DNA of 64,000 bases, from positions 23,523,554 to 23,587,553 of the forward strand of contig CM020619.1 in assembly GCA_009829735.1 (NCBI GenBank), in the 5' to 3' direction. Both the position numbers and the translations under genes were made by a program. This document shows positions 42,479 through 53,000 of this stretch, piece by piece. Numbering within the stretch: the first letter of the stretch is position 1; every line of letters starts with the position of its first letter. Under the pieces are notes generated by a model. The model was not told the DNA's origin. It saw only the letters and a program-made list of their open reading frames with translations, and ran no database searches. This DNA comes from Pyropia yezoensis (lineage: Eukaryota > Rhodophyta > Bangiophyceae > Bangiales > Bangiaceae).

Positions 42479-44483
42479 TTGGCCTTTGTTGTGATTTCCG
42501 GCAGTGTGAGGTACTACACGGATGCGTTCCCGCCTCCCTTCCCTTCCCCCCCCCCCAAGACCAAGACTCTGCTGTCTTCTGCCGGCGTCGGGGTGGTTCT
42601 CCGGCAGCTCCGCGTCGATGGGGACCCCGACGACCCGGCGTTTGCAGAAATTGAGAAGCACCTCGACGCCGACGCGTGGCACGGCGTCGTCACGGCGGGG
42701 GGCCTTCCCCTGATTTTCGACGGCCTTGTCGCGGCCGTCGACGCCGGCCGCCGCACGTCGCCGCCGCCGCTACCCCGCGCGACGGTGGCCACCCAAATCC
42801 GGCTGCTCGCTCTGTACGTGATGGAAGCGGTCAGGTACTGCCGCTGTCAAGACGAGGAGGGCATGGTGGCTATGCTCGTCGACCGCTGCGAGTACAGCAT
42901 GGGGGCCCTCTTGGCATCCTTTCTGACCGACGTGGACGCCCCCTGATGCTGCTGGTGTCTACTTTTGAGGATGTCCTCCGCCTTGTGTCTGAAACGCAGA
43001 CGTCCGGGGAGGGGGCGGCGGTGGTCAAAATGATCTACCGCCTCGAGCGGGAGCCATCTGCCCACTGCGTGGGGCCCCTATCCATGTCTGACCTGCGTGG
43101 CCGGTCGGTGCGGCTGGCGTCGATACCCGCCTTGCCGCGCCTCCTCATTGACTGGTCCACCTGGTGCGCCTCCCGCGCGGCGGCAGGCCACGTGGCCTCT
43201 CGCTACCAGCAGCTGCTGATCCTCACCGGCTCGGCGCCCGTGCCGCTGGTACGCGCCGTCCGCGACTGCATCCGCCGGGTCATGGAGGGGATGGGGCGGC
43301 TGGTCCGGGTGCGGCAGTGCGCGTTGACCGCCCGCCACCTGTTCAACCTCCTCAATGTGCTCTACTCGATTGCCAAGAACGACTTGGCGGGCTGGCGGGC
43401 CGCTGGGGCGGACGGCCTCCGGCTGCTGTCGTCCTCCCTGTGCGTGTTGCAGGGCGCGCCCGACGAGACGGCGCGACCGGTGGATACCTACACAGAGCGG
43501 CTGCTGCTGCTGGCCAGCGCGCTCGCGTCGGCCAACGTGGCTCTGGTCGACGAGGCGCTGTCGGCCTGGGCTGACGCCTCGGCCGGCGGCCTCCCCCTGC
43601 TGATGGCCGCCGCCGAGACCGAGCTTCGCGCCGAAGGGGACTCGTACAGCATGTGCCCGCCGGCGATGCTGCTCTACGTGGTCCGCGCGCTCGTGTCAGC
43701 TGGCCACCCCCTGTCGCTGGCTGCGCCCGTGGCGGCCGCATCGCCGCTGTGGCGGCGCCTCGCTCGCGGGCCTGACAAGCCCCGTGCGCGGGTGGCCGTC
43801 CTGCTCAACCTGCCGCGGCCGCTGCCTCGCCGTGAGCGCCCGCTCCCTACCCGCCACGGGGGGTGCCCAACCTGCGCCGCGAGCACGCCTGCTGGACATG
43901 CGGCAGCTACTCGCGTGGCGGCGGCGCCAGCATGTTGATATCCACACTCCGCAAGTGTGGCGGCTGCTAGGTCGCCCGATTTTGCTTGCCGTCGTGCGCG
44001 CCGACAGCCGTCGCCGAGGGCCACCGGCGCGAGTGCGCCGGCTGGGCCGCCCTGCGGGAAGTAGACAAGGGGGCGGCCTCCAATGCGGCGACGGTGGGGG
44101 CTGCGGCGGGGGCGCCCCCCCCCTAGGCGGGCGCGCCGGCCGCCAGGGGCACCGTCGCAGGCTTGCTCCCCATTGGACTGTTTCGAGACATGCGGGCCCC
44201 CCCCCGGGGGTGGGGGTGGCCCGCCGACGTGGCCGCCGCAGTCATTACAGCCGGCCTCCCACTGTCGGCGGTCGTGTGTGTGGTCGACGCTGGCTGGGGT
44301 GTGGTCAACGTCCTTCCCGCCGCGGTGTACCGTCACACCCCAGACGCGGCGCCGCCCGGGGTGCTGGCCGAGGCGGCACGCCGCCACGACGGCACCGCCC
44401 TCCGCGTCGTTCACAGGGCGCTGCCGGGACGGGTGACCGTGTTTGGGCCTATCGCCCTGCGGCTACCCACCGCCGCTACCTGA
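42479..44483 (+). pseudogene. Helical-repeat protein with MYND zinc finger, frame broken
   Basis: Plus-strand coding signal moves through three frames. 42560-42945 encodes a helical segment (AGVGVVLRQLR, TAGGLPLIFDGLV). 42946-43855 continues it after a 5-C run (LMLLVSTFEDVLRLV, FNLLNVLYSIAKNDL; armadillo-like leucine-rich helices). 43860-44100 encodes ACWTCGS...RKCGGC-stop-VARFCLPSC...GHRREC, which fits the MYND spacing C-X2-C...C-X2-C-X5-C-X3-C...H-X3-C. Adding one base to the 5-C run (42941) and to the 6-G run (43858) would rejoin the frames. A TAG inside the finger and another at 44125 remain. MYND proteins of this type are scaffolds or methyltransferase partners. A 5' intron with a C-rich acceptor near 42560 is possible. 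Pseudogene or sequence errors cannot be told apart. Confidence 0.55.
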
Positions 44484-45670
44484 TGCTGTGGTGAGGAGGG
44501 GTCGGAGGGAGGAGCCGGCTCTGGCGTCGCACCCGCGTCGCCGGCCAATACCGGCTGAGAGCTCTTATCAGCCATGACATGAATGTGGATGACAGTGACA
44601 GTGAAATGCAAGCAATGGCACAGCGTGTTGAGTAGCCACGGACAGAATTTGCACTCCTTGGCCTGTGGACGACGACGAAGCGGGGATAGAACAGACAGCC
44701 AGCCGCACGTGCGGTGCGGCTGCCCAGGCGCTCGCAACCGCCCGCACACACAGATGACGCGGCGCGCGACCACGGGACGCAACTGCCACGCGCGGGAGCA
44801 GCGGAGATGGCGCGTTGGGGAGGCGGGCCCGCCCGTCGTCCATGCTGTCCTGGCCGGCCCTACGGGAACAAAAGCGCGATATCGCGCTCAGATAAACGCG
44901 AAATCGCGCAAAAGAGCGCGATATCGCGGTTCCCGGTCAATGCAGAATTTTGGCACCTCGCCTGGAGCCGTGTGTAGAAGGATCTCGTCGCCACCAGCCA
45001 TGAACGCTCGGAGTCTGACCCGCCCCACCCCCCGCCCACCCCCCCCCCCCCCCGCCGCCTGCTCCCCTCCCCCCACCCGCCCCGCCTGCTCGCCCCCCCC
45101 CCCTCCGCACCCCACGTCCTCCCCTCCCGCCTGCCCCCCCGCCGCCTCCTCACCTCCCCCCCCCCCCCGCCCCTGGTGCCTCCCCTTCCCCCCTAGCTCC
45201 CGCGTGCTCCCTCCCCCCCCCTTCCCACCCCACCCCACCCCACATCCTCCCCTCCCCTCCGCCGCCCGCCGCCTCCGCCCATTCCCTCCCCCCGCCGCTG
45301 CCTTCCCTCCCCCCCAAATTCCCTTGCACCTCCACGGTCGCGCGACTCTCCATCCCCGAAGACCAGCAGACGGAATGTGAGAGGGGCTCTTCTGGGATTC
45401 GCTCGGTTACGCCTCGCTAGCTGTCTCGCAGAAGTGGAGGGGAGCTGGAGGGCGGGGAGCGGCCGCCACAGCCCATAACTGCTGCGCCCATCGTGATACT
45501 TCGTTCAGCTTTCACCAGCACACACGAAGGCTCCGAGAGGGCCCCACGGTGGAACTCGCGAGAGCCTGACAACGATGCATCCAGGTCCCTTCTAGAAAGC
45601 TCTGGAGCACGAGCGGTGCTGCTGCCCTGGGATACCAGCCGCGCCCGCGACGAACAGGTCCGTCCCGACC
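44484..45670. other. Intergenic interval with palindromes and a C-rich tract
   Basis: Contains the 16-nt palindrome AGCGCGATATCGCGCT (44873-44888), a second CGCGATATCGCG about 40 bp later, and a strongly C-rich, almost G-free stretch (about 45020-45340) with runs up to 15 C. The right end holds the promoter of the tnp2-like gene. No gene seen. Confidence 0.6.
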
Positions 45671-45672
45671 AC

Positions 45673-45679
45673 TATATAA
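45673..45679 (+). promoter_or_regulatory. TATA box of the tnp2-like transposase gene
   Basis: TATATAA 82 bp upstream of the ATG at 45761. It rules out the in-frame GTG at 45683, which lies only a few bases past the TATA box, as the start. Confidence 0.6.
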
Positions 45680-45760
45680 CAGGTGCCTCCGATCCCCGAA
45701 CCTGCCCGTCCCTCCCGTCACCCAAGTCACTCACAAACGGCTCGCGGTCCTGGCGTCGCC

Positions 45761-48700
45761 ATGGACGCTCGTCGTGTTGGTACCCCTCCTGTCTCTTCAA
45801 GCGGAGATTCGGACGGCGAGGAAGCACCGCCCCCCCCTCCCCCCCGATCCCCTCGACGCGCCCCCCCTCCGCCCCAACTGCGCGAGCGTCCCCCTCCCCC
45901 CCCCCCATCCCCTCAACACCCCCCCCATCCATCCCCACCCCGTAACCGCCCGCACCCTCCCCCGCCCCCCCCCCGACGCCCCCCCTCGCTACCCTACCCC
46001 CCTCTTCCTCCCGCCCCCACTCCCCCCCCCCCCACTTCTGCGGACCTCCACCGCCCCGCGCGCTCGTGCACGCGCGCACAATGTCGTGGAAAGGTAGAGT
46101 CAGCCGCAACATTTTATCGTCATCGCTCAAGTAAGCGCGCCCGCTTGGACGAAGATTCGACGAGTGATCAGTCGAGCGATCTACCAGACGTCAACCGTGG
46201 CGAAAGCGCAAGCCCTCTGAGAGCAGGAAGCAACCCCAGGTCCATCCCCGACGTCGATACTACGCCGGCGTCTGCACCAACCTCAGATGTCGACGACGGC
46301 GTTTGGCTGCCGAACGCAGAACGTGACGCTGAAGATGTTCGCGATATTGTTGAGGGTCAAGGCGAATTAAACACTCAGCAAGCTGTTGACGTGACAAGAG
46401 TGCGTGTCCGCCAGACTGTTGCTGTCGATGAGGTGCACGTGACCACGGCGGCTTTCATTGCAATTATCAGAGACATTGTGTTCTACACTACCCGCGTTCA
46501 ATTCGGGTTTGTACGAGAGGCTACGGCAGCACTTCTACGACAGCGCCAAGACCTGGCCAGCCGTACACCAGCCATGCTCACGTCTCTGGTCCGCAACACA
46601 GTCACGCTGCGTACCAAGCTCGTGGACGCCTGCTCGAACGGCTGTCTCGCCTACACGGCAGATCATGCGGGCGAAGACGAGTGCCCTTTTTGCGGAACGC
46701 GCCGAACATCCCCGTCAGGAGCCCCTGTCAAGCAAGTTGTGTATTGGTCTCTCATCCCATGGCTGACTGCAATGCTTGCTGACCCTGACCTTGGCCCAGA
46801 AATGGTATCCACAATGCGGCTAGCGAGGCAGGCGGCTTCCGAGCCGGTGGACGAGATTCGAGATTGGTACGACGGGACGACATTTCGCAAGTTGGTCTCT
46901 GACGGCTACATTACAGCAGACTCGGATATTGCTCTGAGCATTTCCACCGACGGCTTTGAAGCGTCGCGTCAGCAAGGGTTCCACCCGTGGCCTATTATCG
47001 TCACTGTGCTCAACCTAGCTCCCAGTCGGCGATCCAGGATCATCTCCCAGCTGCATCTGTGTGTCACACCTGGACCAGATCAACCGGCCGACTTAGAGTC
47101 TTTCTTGCACCCCATTGTCGGAGAACTCGATCGGCTGAGCGAGGGCATCCCTGGTGTCAAGGTAGCTGGAGTCCAGGGCGAAGTCACCCCCAAAGGATTT
47201 TTACTGCAACTTACGGCGGATATGCCTGCTGGCGACAAAGTCGTCAACATTACCGGAAACGGGGGGCGAACTCCGGGTCGACAGCGGAAGTTTCAAGGCA
47301 TTTACGCTAATTCCAGGCACTACTACCCGCTCAAGGACCCGACAACGAACATGGAGCCATTCTCGTTGACGAGACCATCGCGCAGCCGGAGGACAGCCGC
47401 TGGCTTCGCCGCAGACGCTCGTCGGGTGGCTCTTGCCAGGGAGCAGGGCGCCACTCAAAGCGCTGTGAGCGAGTTGGTGAAGAACTGCGGCGTGCGCGGC
47501 TACTCACTGCTCAGCTGCCCCAGCCCTTCCGATAAACAGCGCTACCCCCACATGACGTACTTGTCATCGATCGGACCTGCTCTGGCCCCGTACGACACAA
47601 TGCATTTGGTCCTGACAAATGTTGTCAAGAGTCTGTGGCAGCTGTTTTCCAGGACTTGGACTGTGCCTGGAGACCCACCTGAGGACTACCATCTGACATC
47701 CGCGGACGCGGAGGCGATTGGTCGAGAGATTTGTGTCGCGCGAGATACAGTGCCAGCCTCGCAGGCCCGGTCGTTACGGGACGTGCGAATTCACTGGAAG
47801 TCCTACAAGGCTGCCGATTGGCTGTACTTCATCGTTAGCTTGGCCGAGACAGTGTTTGCTGGCCGTATTCCGGACGTCTACTACCACATGGTGATGTTCC
47901 TCGCCAGTTCCTGTCGCTTGATGTTCCGTCAATCACCACTTAGCCGAGCAGACGTCACGGCAATTAAGACCGGTCTGGAGAAGTTCTGTGCAAGCTTATA
48001 CGACAATATCTATCGGCATGACCCTGCCAGACTGAGACCACATCTTGACGGCAGCCGGAAAAGTGCACATGTCTGCCGAGACACAAGGTTAATTCCGTGC
48101 TTTCGTGTCCGTGCACCGGGGCCGTCTTGACGGCCAGGCACAAAGCACACGCACGTGTTCGTGCCTGGTGCGCGCCTGGGAAATTTTACCACCCATTGCA
48201 GGCTACATCTAATGCAAGGGCACGCCGTCCGTTGGCTTGATATTTTTGGTGACATCTTCGCTGGAAGCTGTGAGCCACTCATTTGCTCTCTTCGGCGGAG
48301 ATCGGATGCTCAAGGGTGCTTCAGAGTGGTCGGAAGAACACAGTGTTGTTCCGACGACTCGCCCGTCGTGTCGGGCGTGTATGAAACTCTATTGTAATTC
48401 TTGCGTGACTGAGTAATTTTGCTGCGCCCCACAACGTGCTTCCGAGGTGTGCTCGAAGCACGCCTGTGAGTCCGGCCAATGGGAGGGCTCCCTGCCTGTG
48501 CTTTGTGTCTGAGACACTTCTGGGCGCTGCCGTCAAGACAGTGCCTGAAGATGTGCCGACTGCCGATAGCGACCCTGCTGGACGTGTTCCTGGAATTCTT
48601 GCTGGCGGTCCCGTCTGGGTCTGGTGGCAATTTCCAATTGAGCGCGCAATTGGGACGCTAGATGTCGATATCAAGTCCAGGAGCAAGCCGCACGCCTCTT

Positions 48701-49386
48701 TAATGAATGCCATCTCCTGCAAGTACGAAGCTGAGCTGCAGACAGCGTTTGGTGAGACGTTTTGTCCGAGTGAGTGGGCCCGCGCTACTGGTAGTCCAGT
48801 TGCGTGCGACGATATCCGGGGCAGCTTTGCTTTCCCCTCGGGCGAGGACGCCGTTGTAATTCTGCTACCCCCTGGCTCGTCAGCGTCGGAGCTATTGTCG
48901 CCCGAGTTGGAGCACCTGAAAACGGCTCTGGGGCTCGAAGGCGTCCTCAATGTTCCCGAGGTCATACTTGCGAAGAAGTACGCTCGGCTGCAGCTCTCTT
49001 GCGGGACTATCGCTGGCTCGGCAATGGGGGCAGGAGGCATCAAGCAGCGAAACAATCTCCTGCAAATCAACTCCGAGGACTTGGTACGTCGCCCGTCAGG
49101 TTCCGTTGTACGCGTTCCCATGACAACGTACGGTTTGGCGCTGCACTACACTGTCGTTTACATTGACAAGCCTCAGGCGTTTGTGTACGTGGAAAGTGTC
49201 AAGTCTTCCGTCGATCGCCTTGGGCGTTACGGTCGGCCAGAGCGCAGGCGGCAAATGGACTGCTTCTCATCTTTCGGCGGGCTGCGCAAGTATGTTCCTG
49301 TCCAAGCAGTCGAGGCAGCCGTGGGCACGCTGAGTCGCAACAACCTGCAATTTGTGTTATTCCCCAGGGGGCCCTTCTCTAATTGA
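45761..49386 (+). CDS. tnp2/Plavaka-like (CACTA-type) transposase
   Basis: From the ATG at 45761 the frame runs to 48130. A C-terminal part continues in another frame up to the TAA-free end at 49386 (TGA). An intron somewhere between about 48060 and 48540 is needed but its sites are not clear. The first 110 residues are Pro/Arg-rich and the next segment is acidic. The catalytic body matches the tnp2 pattern: a zinc pair (ECPFCGTRR), SLIPWLTAML, ISTDGF, HPWPIIVTVLNLAPSRRSR, TPGPDQPADLESFLHPIVGEL, and APYDTMHLVLTNVVKSLW. The C-terminal part has GGPVWVWWQFPIERAIGTLDV. ISTDGF and APYDTMHL likely carry catalytic acids and QFPIERA the last one. No terminal CACTA repeats were identified. Coding sequence looks intact apart from the unresolved intron. 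Confidence 0.7.
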
Positions 49387-49950
49387 TTGAATTTTCATGT
49401 CGAGTGCTTGACGCAGATAATAGTCGTCACATTTAACTCATTACACATTGGAACAAGAGGAGGTGTCCTTCGTACATTGGGAGTCTCGCGCGTCGATGGC
49501 ACTTCAGTGGTCCCCAAGTGCTGCGCGGTGAGAACGCTGTCGCGCTAGGAATGCTCTTTTGGCGGCCCGCTCGGTGGTGGGCGCGGCGAGGGCGTGGGAT
49601 GCATGGAAACTGCTCCCGTCGCGCAGTAAGAGCTATGGACCTTAAAGCGCAGCCCAGCGACTGGTGCGGGCAGCACACGTCTTCTTGTCGTGCTTCTGCG
49701 CAAAGCGGCGCAGCTGCACGCACCGTGTTGCAGACGACTCCAAGTGTCGCGAGAATAAGAGATCATCAAAATTTCAGCAAATCGTCCAAAAAATAAAAAA
49801 AGAGACGGAGGACGTTGTGCCCTGTTCATTGCTGACTCTCGTCAACGCCAGATTACTGTGTCGGTCGAACGTATTAGTTCAACCAGCGATTCGGATCTTC
49901 TGTGGAAGGTTTTGATTGTGAACGTAACAGCATGTACTTGAGCATCAGCT
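49387..49950. other. Interval between transposase and satellite array
   Basis: Moderate GC content, no supported gene. Probably the 3' flank of the transposon; an A-rich run (AAAAAATAAAAAAAG) lies at 49788-49802. Confidence 0.5.
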
Positions 49951-49957
49951 CTACCGC

Positions 49958-50041
49958 GCGGTCACTCGCTCTGTCACCCGCTCCGTCACCCGCTCCGTCA
50001 CCCATACGGTCATCTGTTCCGTCACCCGTTTCGTCACCCGC
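49958..50041. repeat. Degenerate 12-bp tandem repeat at the left edge of the satellite
   Basis: Units based on GTCACCCGCTCC, about seven copies, decaying towards the right (CATACGGTCATC, TGTTCCGTCACC, CGTTTCGTCACC). It abuts the first, most divergent satellite monomer. Confidence 0.8.
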
Positions 50042-53000
50042 ACCTGGGGGGGGAGTTCACGCGTAAAATGTAACCCCTTACTGCATATAGGGGCGAATTG
50101 GGGGGGGTCAAAAGGGGTGGGCGGCGGCGGTCGGGAAGGGAACAGAGGGTGGTTTGAGACTCTAGGGGGTGGGGAGAAACATGTGGGAGAGTTTGGTTTG
50201 GATTGGAGCACGGGAAGGGGTAGGTGGGGGGGGGGTTCACGCGTAAAATGGAACCCCTTCCTGCATATAGGGGCAATTTGGGGGGGGTGAAATGGGGTGG
50301 GCGGCGGCGGCTGGGAAGGGAAGGGAGGGTGGTTTGAGACTCCAGGGGGTGGGGAGAAACATGTGGGAGAGTTTGGTTTGGATTGGAGCACGGGAAGGGG
50401 TAGGTGGGGGGGGGGTTCACGCGTAAAATGGAACCCCTTCCTGCACATAGGGGCGATTTGGGGGGGGTCAAAAGGGGTGGGCGGCGGCGGTCGGGAAGGG
50501 AACAGAGGGTGGTTTGAGACTCTAGGGGGTGGGGAGAAACATGTGGGAGAGTTTGGTTTGGATTGGAGCACGGGAAGGGGTAGGTGGGGGGGGGGTTCAC
50601 GCGTAAAATGGAACCCCTTCCTGCATATAGGGGCAATTTGGGGGGGGTACAATGGGGTGGGCGGCGGCGGCTGGGAAGGGAAGGGAGGGTGGTTTGAGAC
50701 TCCAGGGGGTGGGGAGAAACATGTGGGAGAGTTTGGTTTGGAGCACGGGAAGGGGTAGGTGGGGGGGGGGTTCACGCGTAAAATGGAACCCCTTCCTGCA
50801 CATAGGGGCGAATTGGGGGGGGTCAAAAGGGGTGGGCCGCGGCGGTCGGGAAGGGAACAGAGGGTGGTTTGAGACTCTAGGGGGTGGGGAGAAACATGTG
50901 GGAGAGTTTGGTTTGGATTGGAGCACGGGAAGGGGAAGGTGGGGGGGGGGTTCACGCGTAAAATGGAACCCCTTCCTGCATATAGGGGCGATTTGGGGGG
51001 GGTGGAATGGGGTGGGCGGCGGCGGCTGGGAAGAGAAGGGAGGGTGGTTTGAGACTCTAGGGGGTGGGGAGAAACATGTGGGAGAGTTTGGTTTGGATTG
51101 GAGCACGGGAAGGGGAAGGTGGGGGGGGGGTTCACGCGTAAAATGGAACCCCTTCCTGCATATAGGGGCAATTTGGGGGGGGTGAAATGGGATGGGCGGC
51201 GGCGGCTGGGAAGGGAAGGGAGGGTGGTTTGAGACTCCAGGGGGTGGGGAGAAACATGTGGGAGAGTTTGGTTTGGATTGGAGCACGGGAAGGGGTAGGT
51301 GGGGGGGGGGTTCACGCGTAAAATGGAACCCCTTCCTGCACATGGGGGCGATTTGGGGGGGGTCAAAAGGGGTGGGCGGCGGCGGTCGGGAAGGGAACAG
51401 AGGGTGGTTTGAGACTCTAGGGGGTGGGGAGAAACATGTGGGAGAGTTTGGTTTGGATTGGAGCACGGGAAGGGGTAGGTGGGGGGGGGGTTCACGCGTA
51501 AAATGGAACCCCTTCCTGCATATAGGGGCAATTTGGGGGGGGTGAAATGGGGTGGGCGGCGGCGGCTGGGAAGGGAAGGGAGGGTGGTTTGAGACTCCAG
51601 GGGGTGGGGAGAAACATGTGGGAGAGTTTGGTTTGGAGCACGGGAAGGGGTAGGTGGGGGGGGGTTCACGCGTAAAATGGAACCCCTTCCTGCACATAGA
51701 GGCGAATTGGGGGGGGTCAAAAGGGGTGGGCCGCGGCGGTCGGGAAGGGAACAGAGGGTGGTTTGAGACTCTAGGGGGTGGGGAGAAACATGTGGGAGAG
51801 TTTGGTTTGGATTGGAGCACGGGAAGGGGAAGGTGGGGGGGGGGTTCACGCGTAAAATGGAACCCCTTCCTGCACATAGGGGCGATTTGGGGGGGGTCAA
51901 AAGGGGTGGGCGGCGGCGGTCGGGAAGGGAACAGAGGGTGGTTTGAGACTCTAGGGGGTGGGGAGAAACATGTGGGAGAGTTTGGTTTGGATTGGAGCAC
52001 GGGAAGGGGTAGGTGGGGGGGGGGTTCACGCGTAAAATGGAACCCCTTCCTGCATATAGGGGCAATTTGGGGGGGGTGAAATGGGGTGGGCGGCGGCGGC
52101 TGGGAAGGGAAGGGAGGGTGGTTTGAGACTCCAGGAGGTGGGGAGAAACATGTGGGAGAGTTTGGTTTGGATTGGAGCACGGGAAGGGGAAGGTGGGGGG
52201 GGGTTCACGCGTAAAATGGAACCCCTTCCTGCATATAGGGGCAATTTGGGGGGGGTGAAATGGGGTGGGCGGCGGCGGCTGGGAAGGGAAGGGAGGGTGG
52301 TTTGAGACTCCAGGGGGTGGGGAGAAACATGTGGGAGAGTTTGGTTTGGATTGGAGCACGGGAAGGGGTAGGTGGGGGGGGGGGTTCACGCGTAAAATGG
52401 AACCCCTTCCTGCATATAGGGGCAATTTGGGGGGGGTGAAATGGGGTGGGCGGCGGCGGCTGGGAAGGGAAGGGAGGGTGGTTTGAGACTCCAGGGGGTG
52501 GGGAGAAACATGTGGGAGAGTTTGGTTTGGAGCACGGGAAGGGGTAGGTGGGGGGGGGGTTCACGCGTAAAATGGAACCCCTTCCTGCACATAGAGGCGA
52601 ATTGGGGGGGGTCAAAAGGGGTGGGCCGCGGCGGTCGGGAAGGGAACAGAGGGTGGTTTGAGACTCTAGGGGGTGGGGAGAAACATGTGGGAGAGTTTGG
52701 TTTGGATTGGAGCACGGGAAGGGGAAGGTGGGGGGGGGGTTCACGCGTAAAATGGAACCCCTTCCTGCACATAGGGGCGATTTGGGGGGGGTCAAAAGGG
52801 GTGGGCGGCGGCGGTCGGGAAGGGAACAGAGGGTGGTTTGAGACTCTAGGGGTGGGGAGAAACATGTGGGAGAGTTTGGTTTGGATTGGAGCACGGGAAG
52901 GGGTAGGTGGGGGGGGGTTCACGCGTAAAATGGAACCCCTTCCTGCATATAGGGGCAATTTGGGGGGGGTGAAATGGGGTGGGCGGCGGCGGCTGGGAAG

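Noticed and set aside
28463..44127. Stop-codon reassignment to explain in-frame TGA/TAG/TAA
   Set aside because: All three stops also end intact genes here (gag and pol TGA; antisense gene and DDE transposase TAG; Crinkler-like gene TAA), so the standard code fits and lesions explain the rest.
45683..45760. Upstream GTG as start of the tnp2-like gene
   Set aside because: It sits only a few bases past the TATA box, so it would lie upstream of the transcription start.
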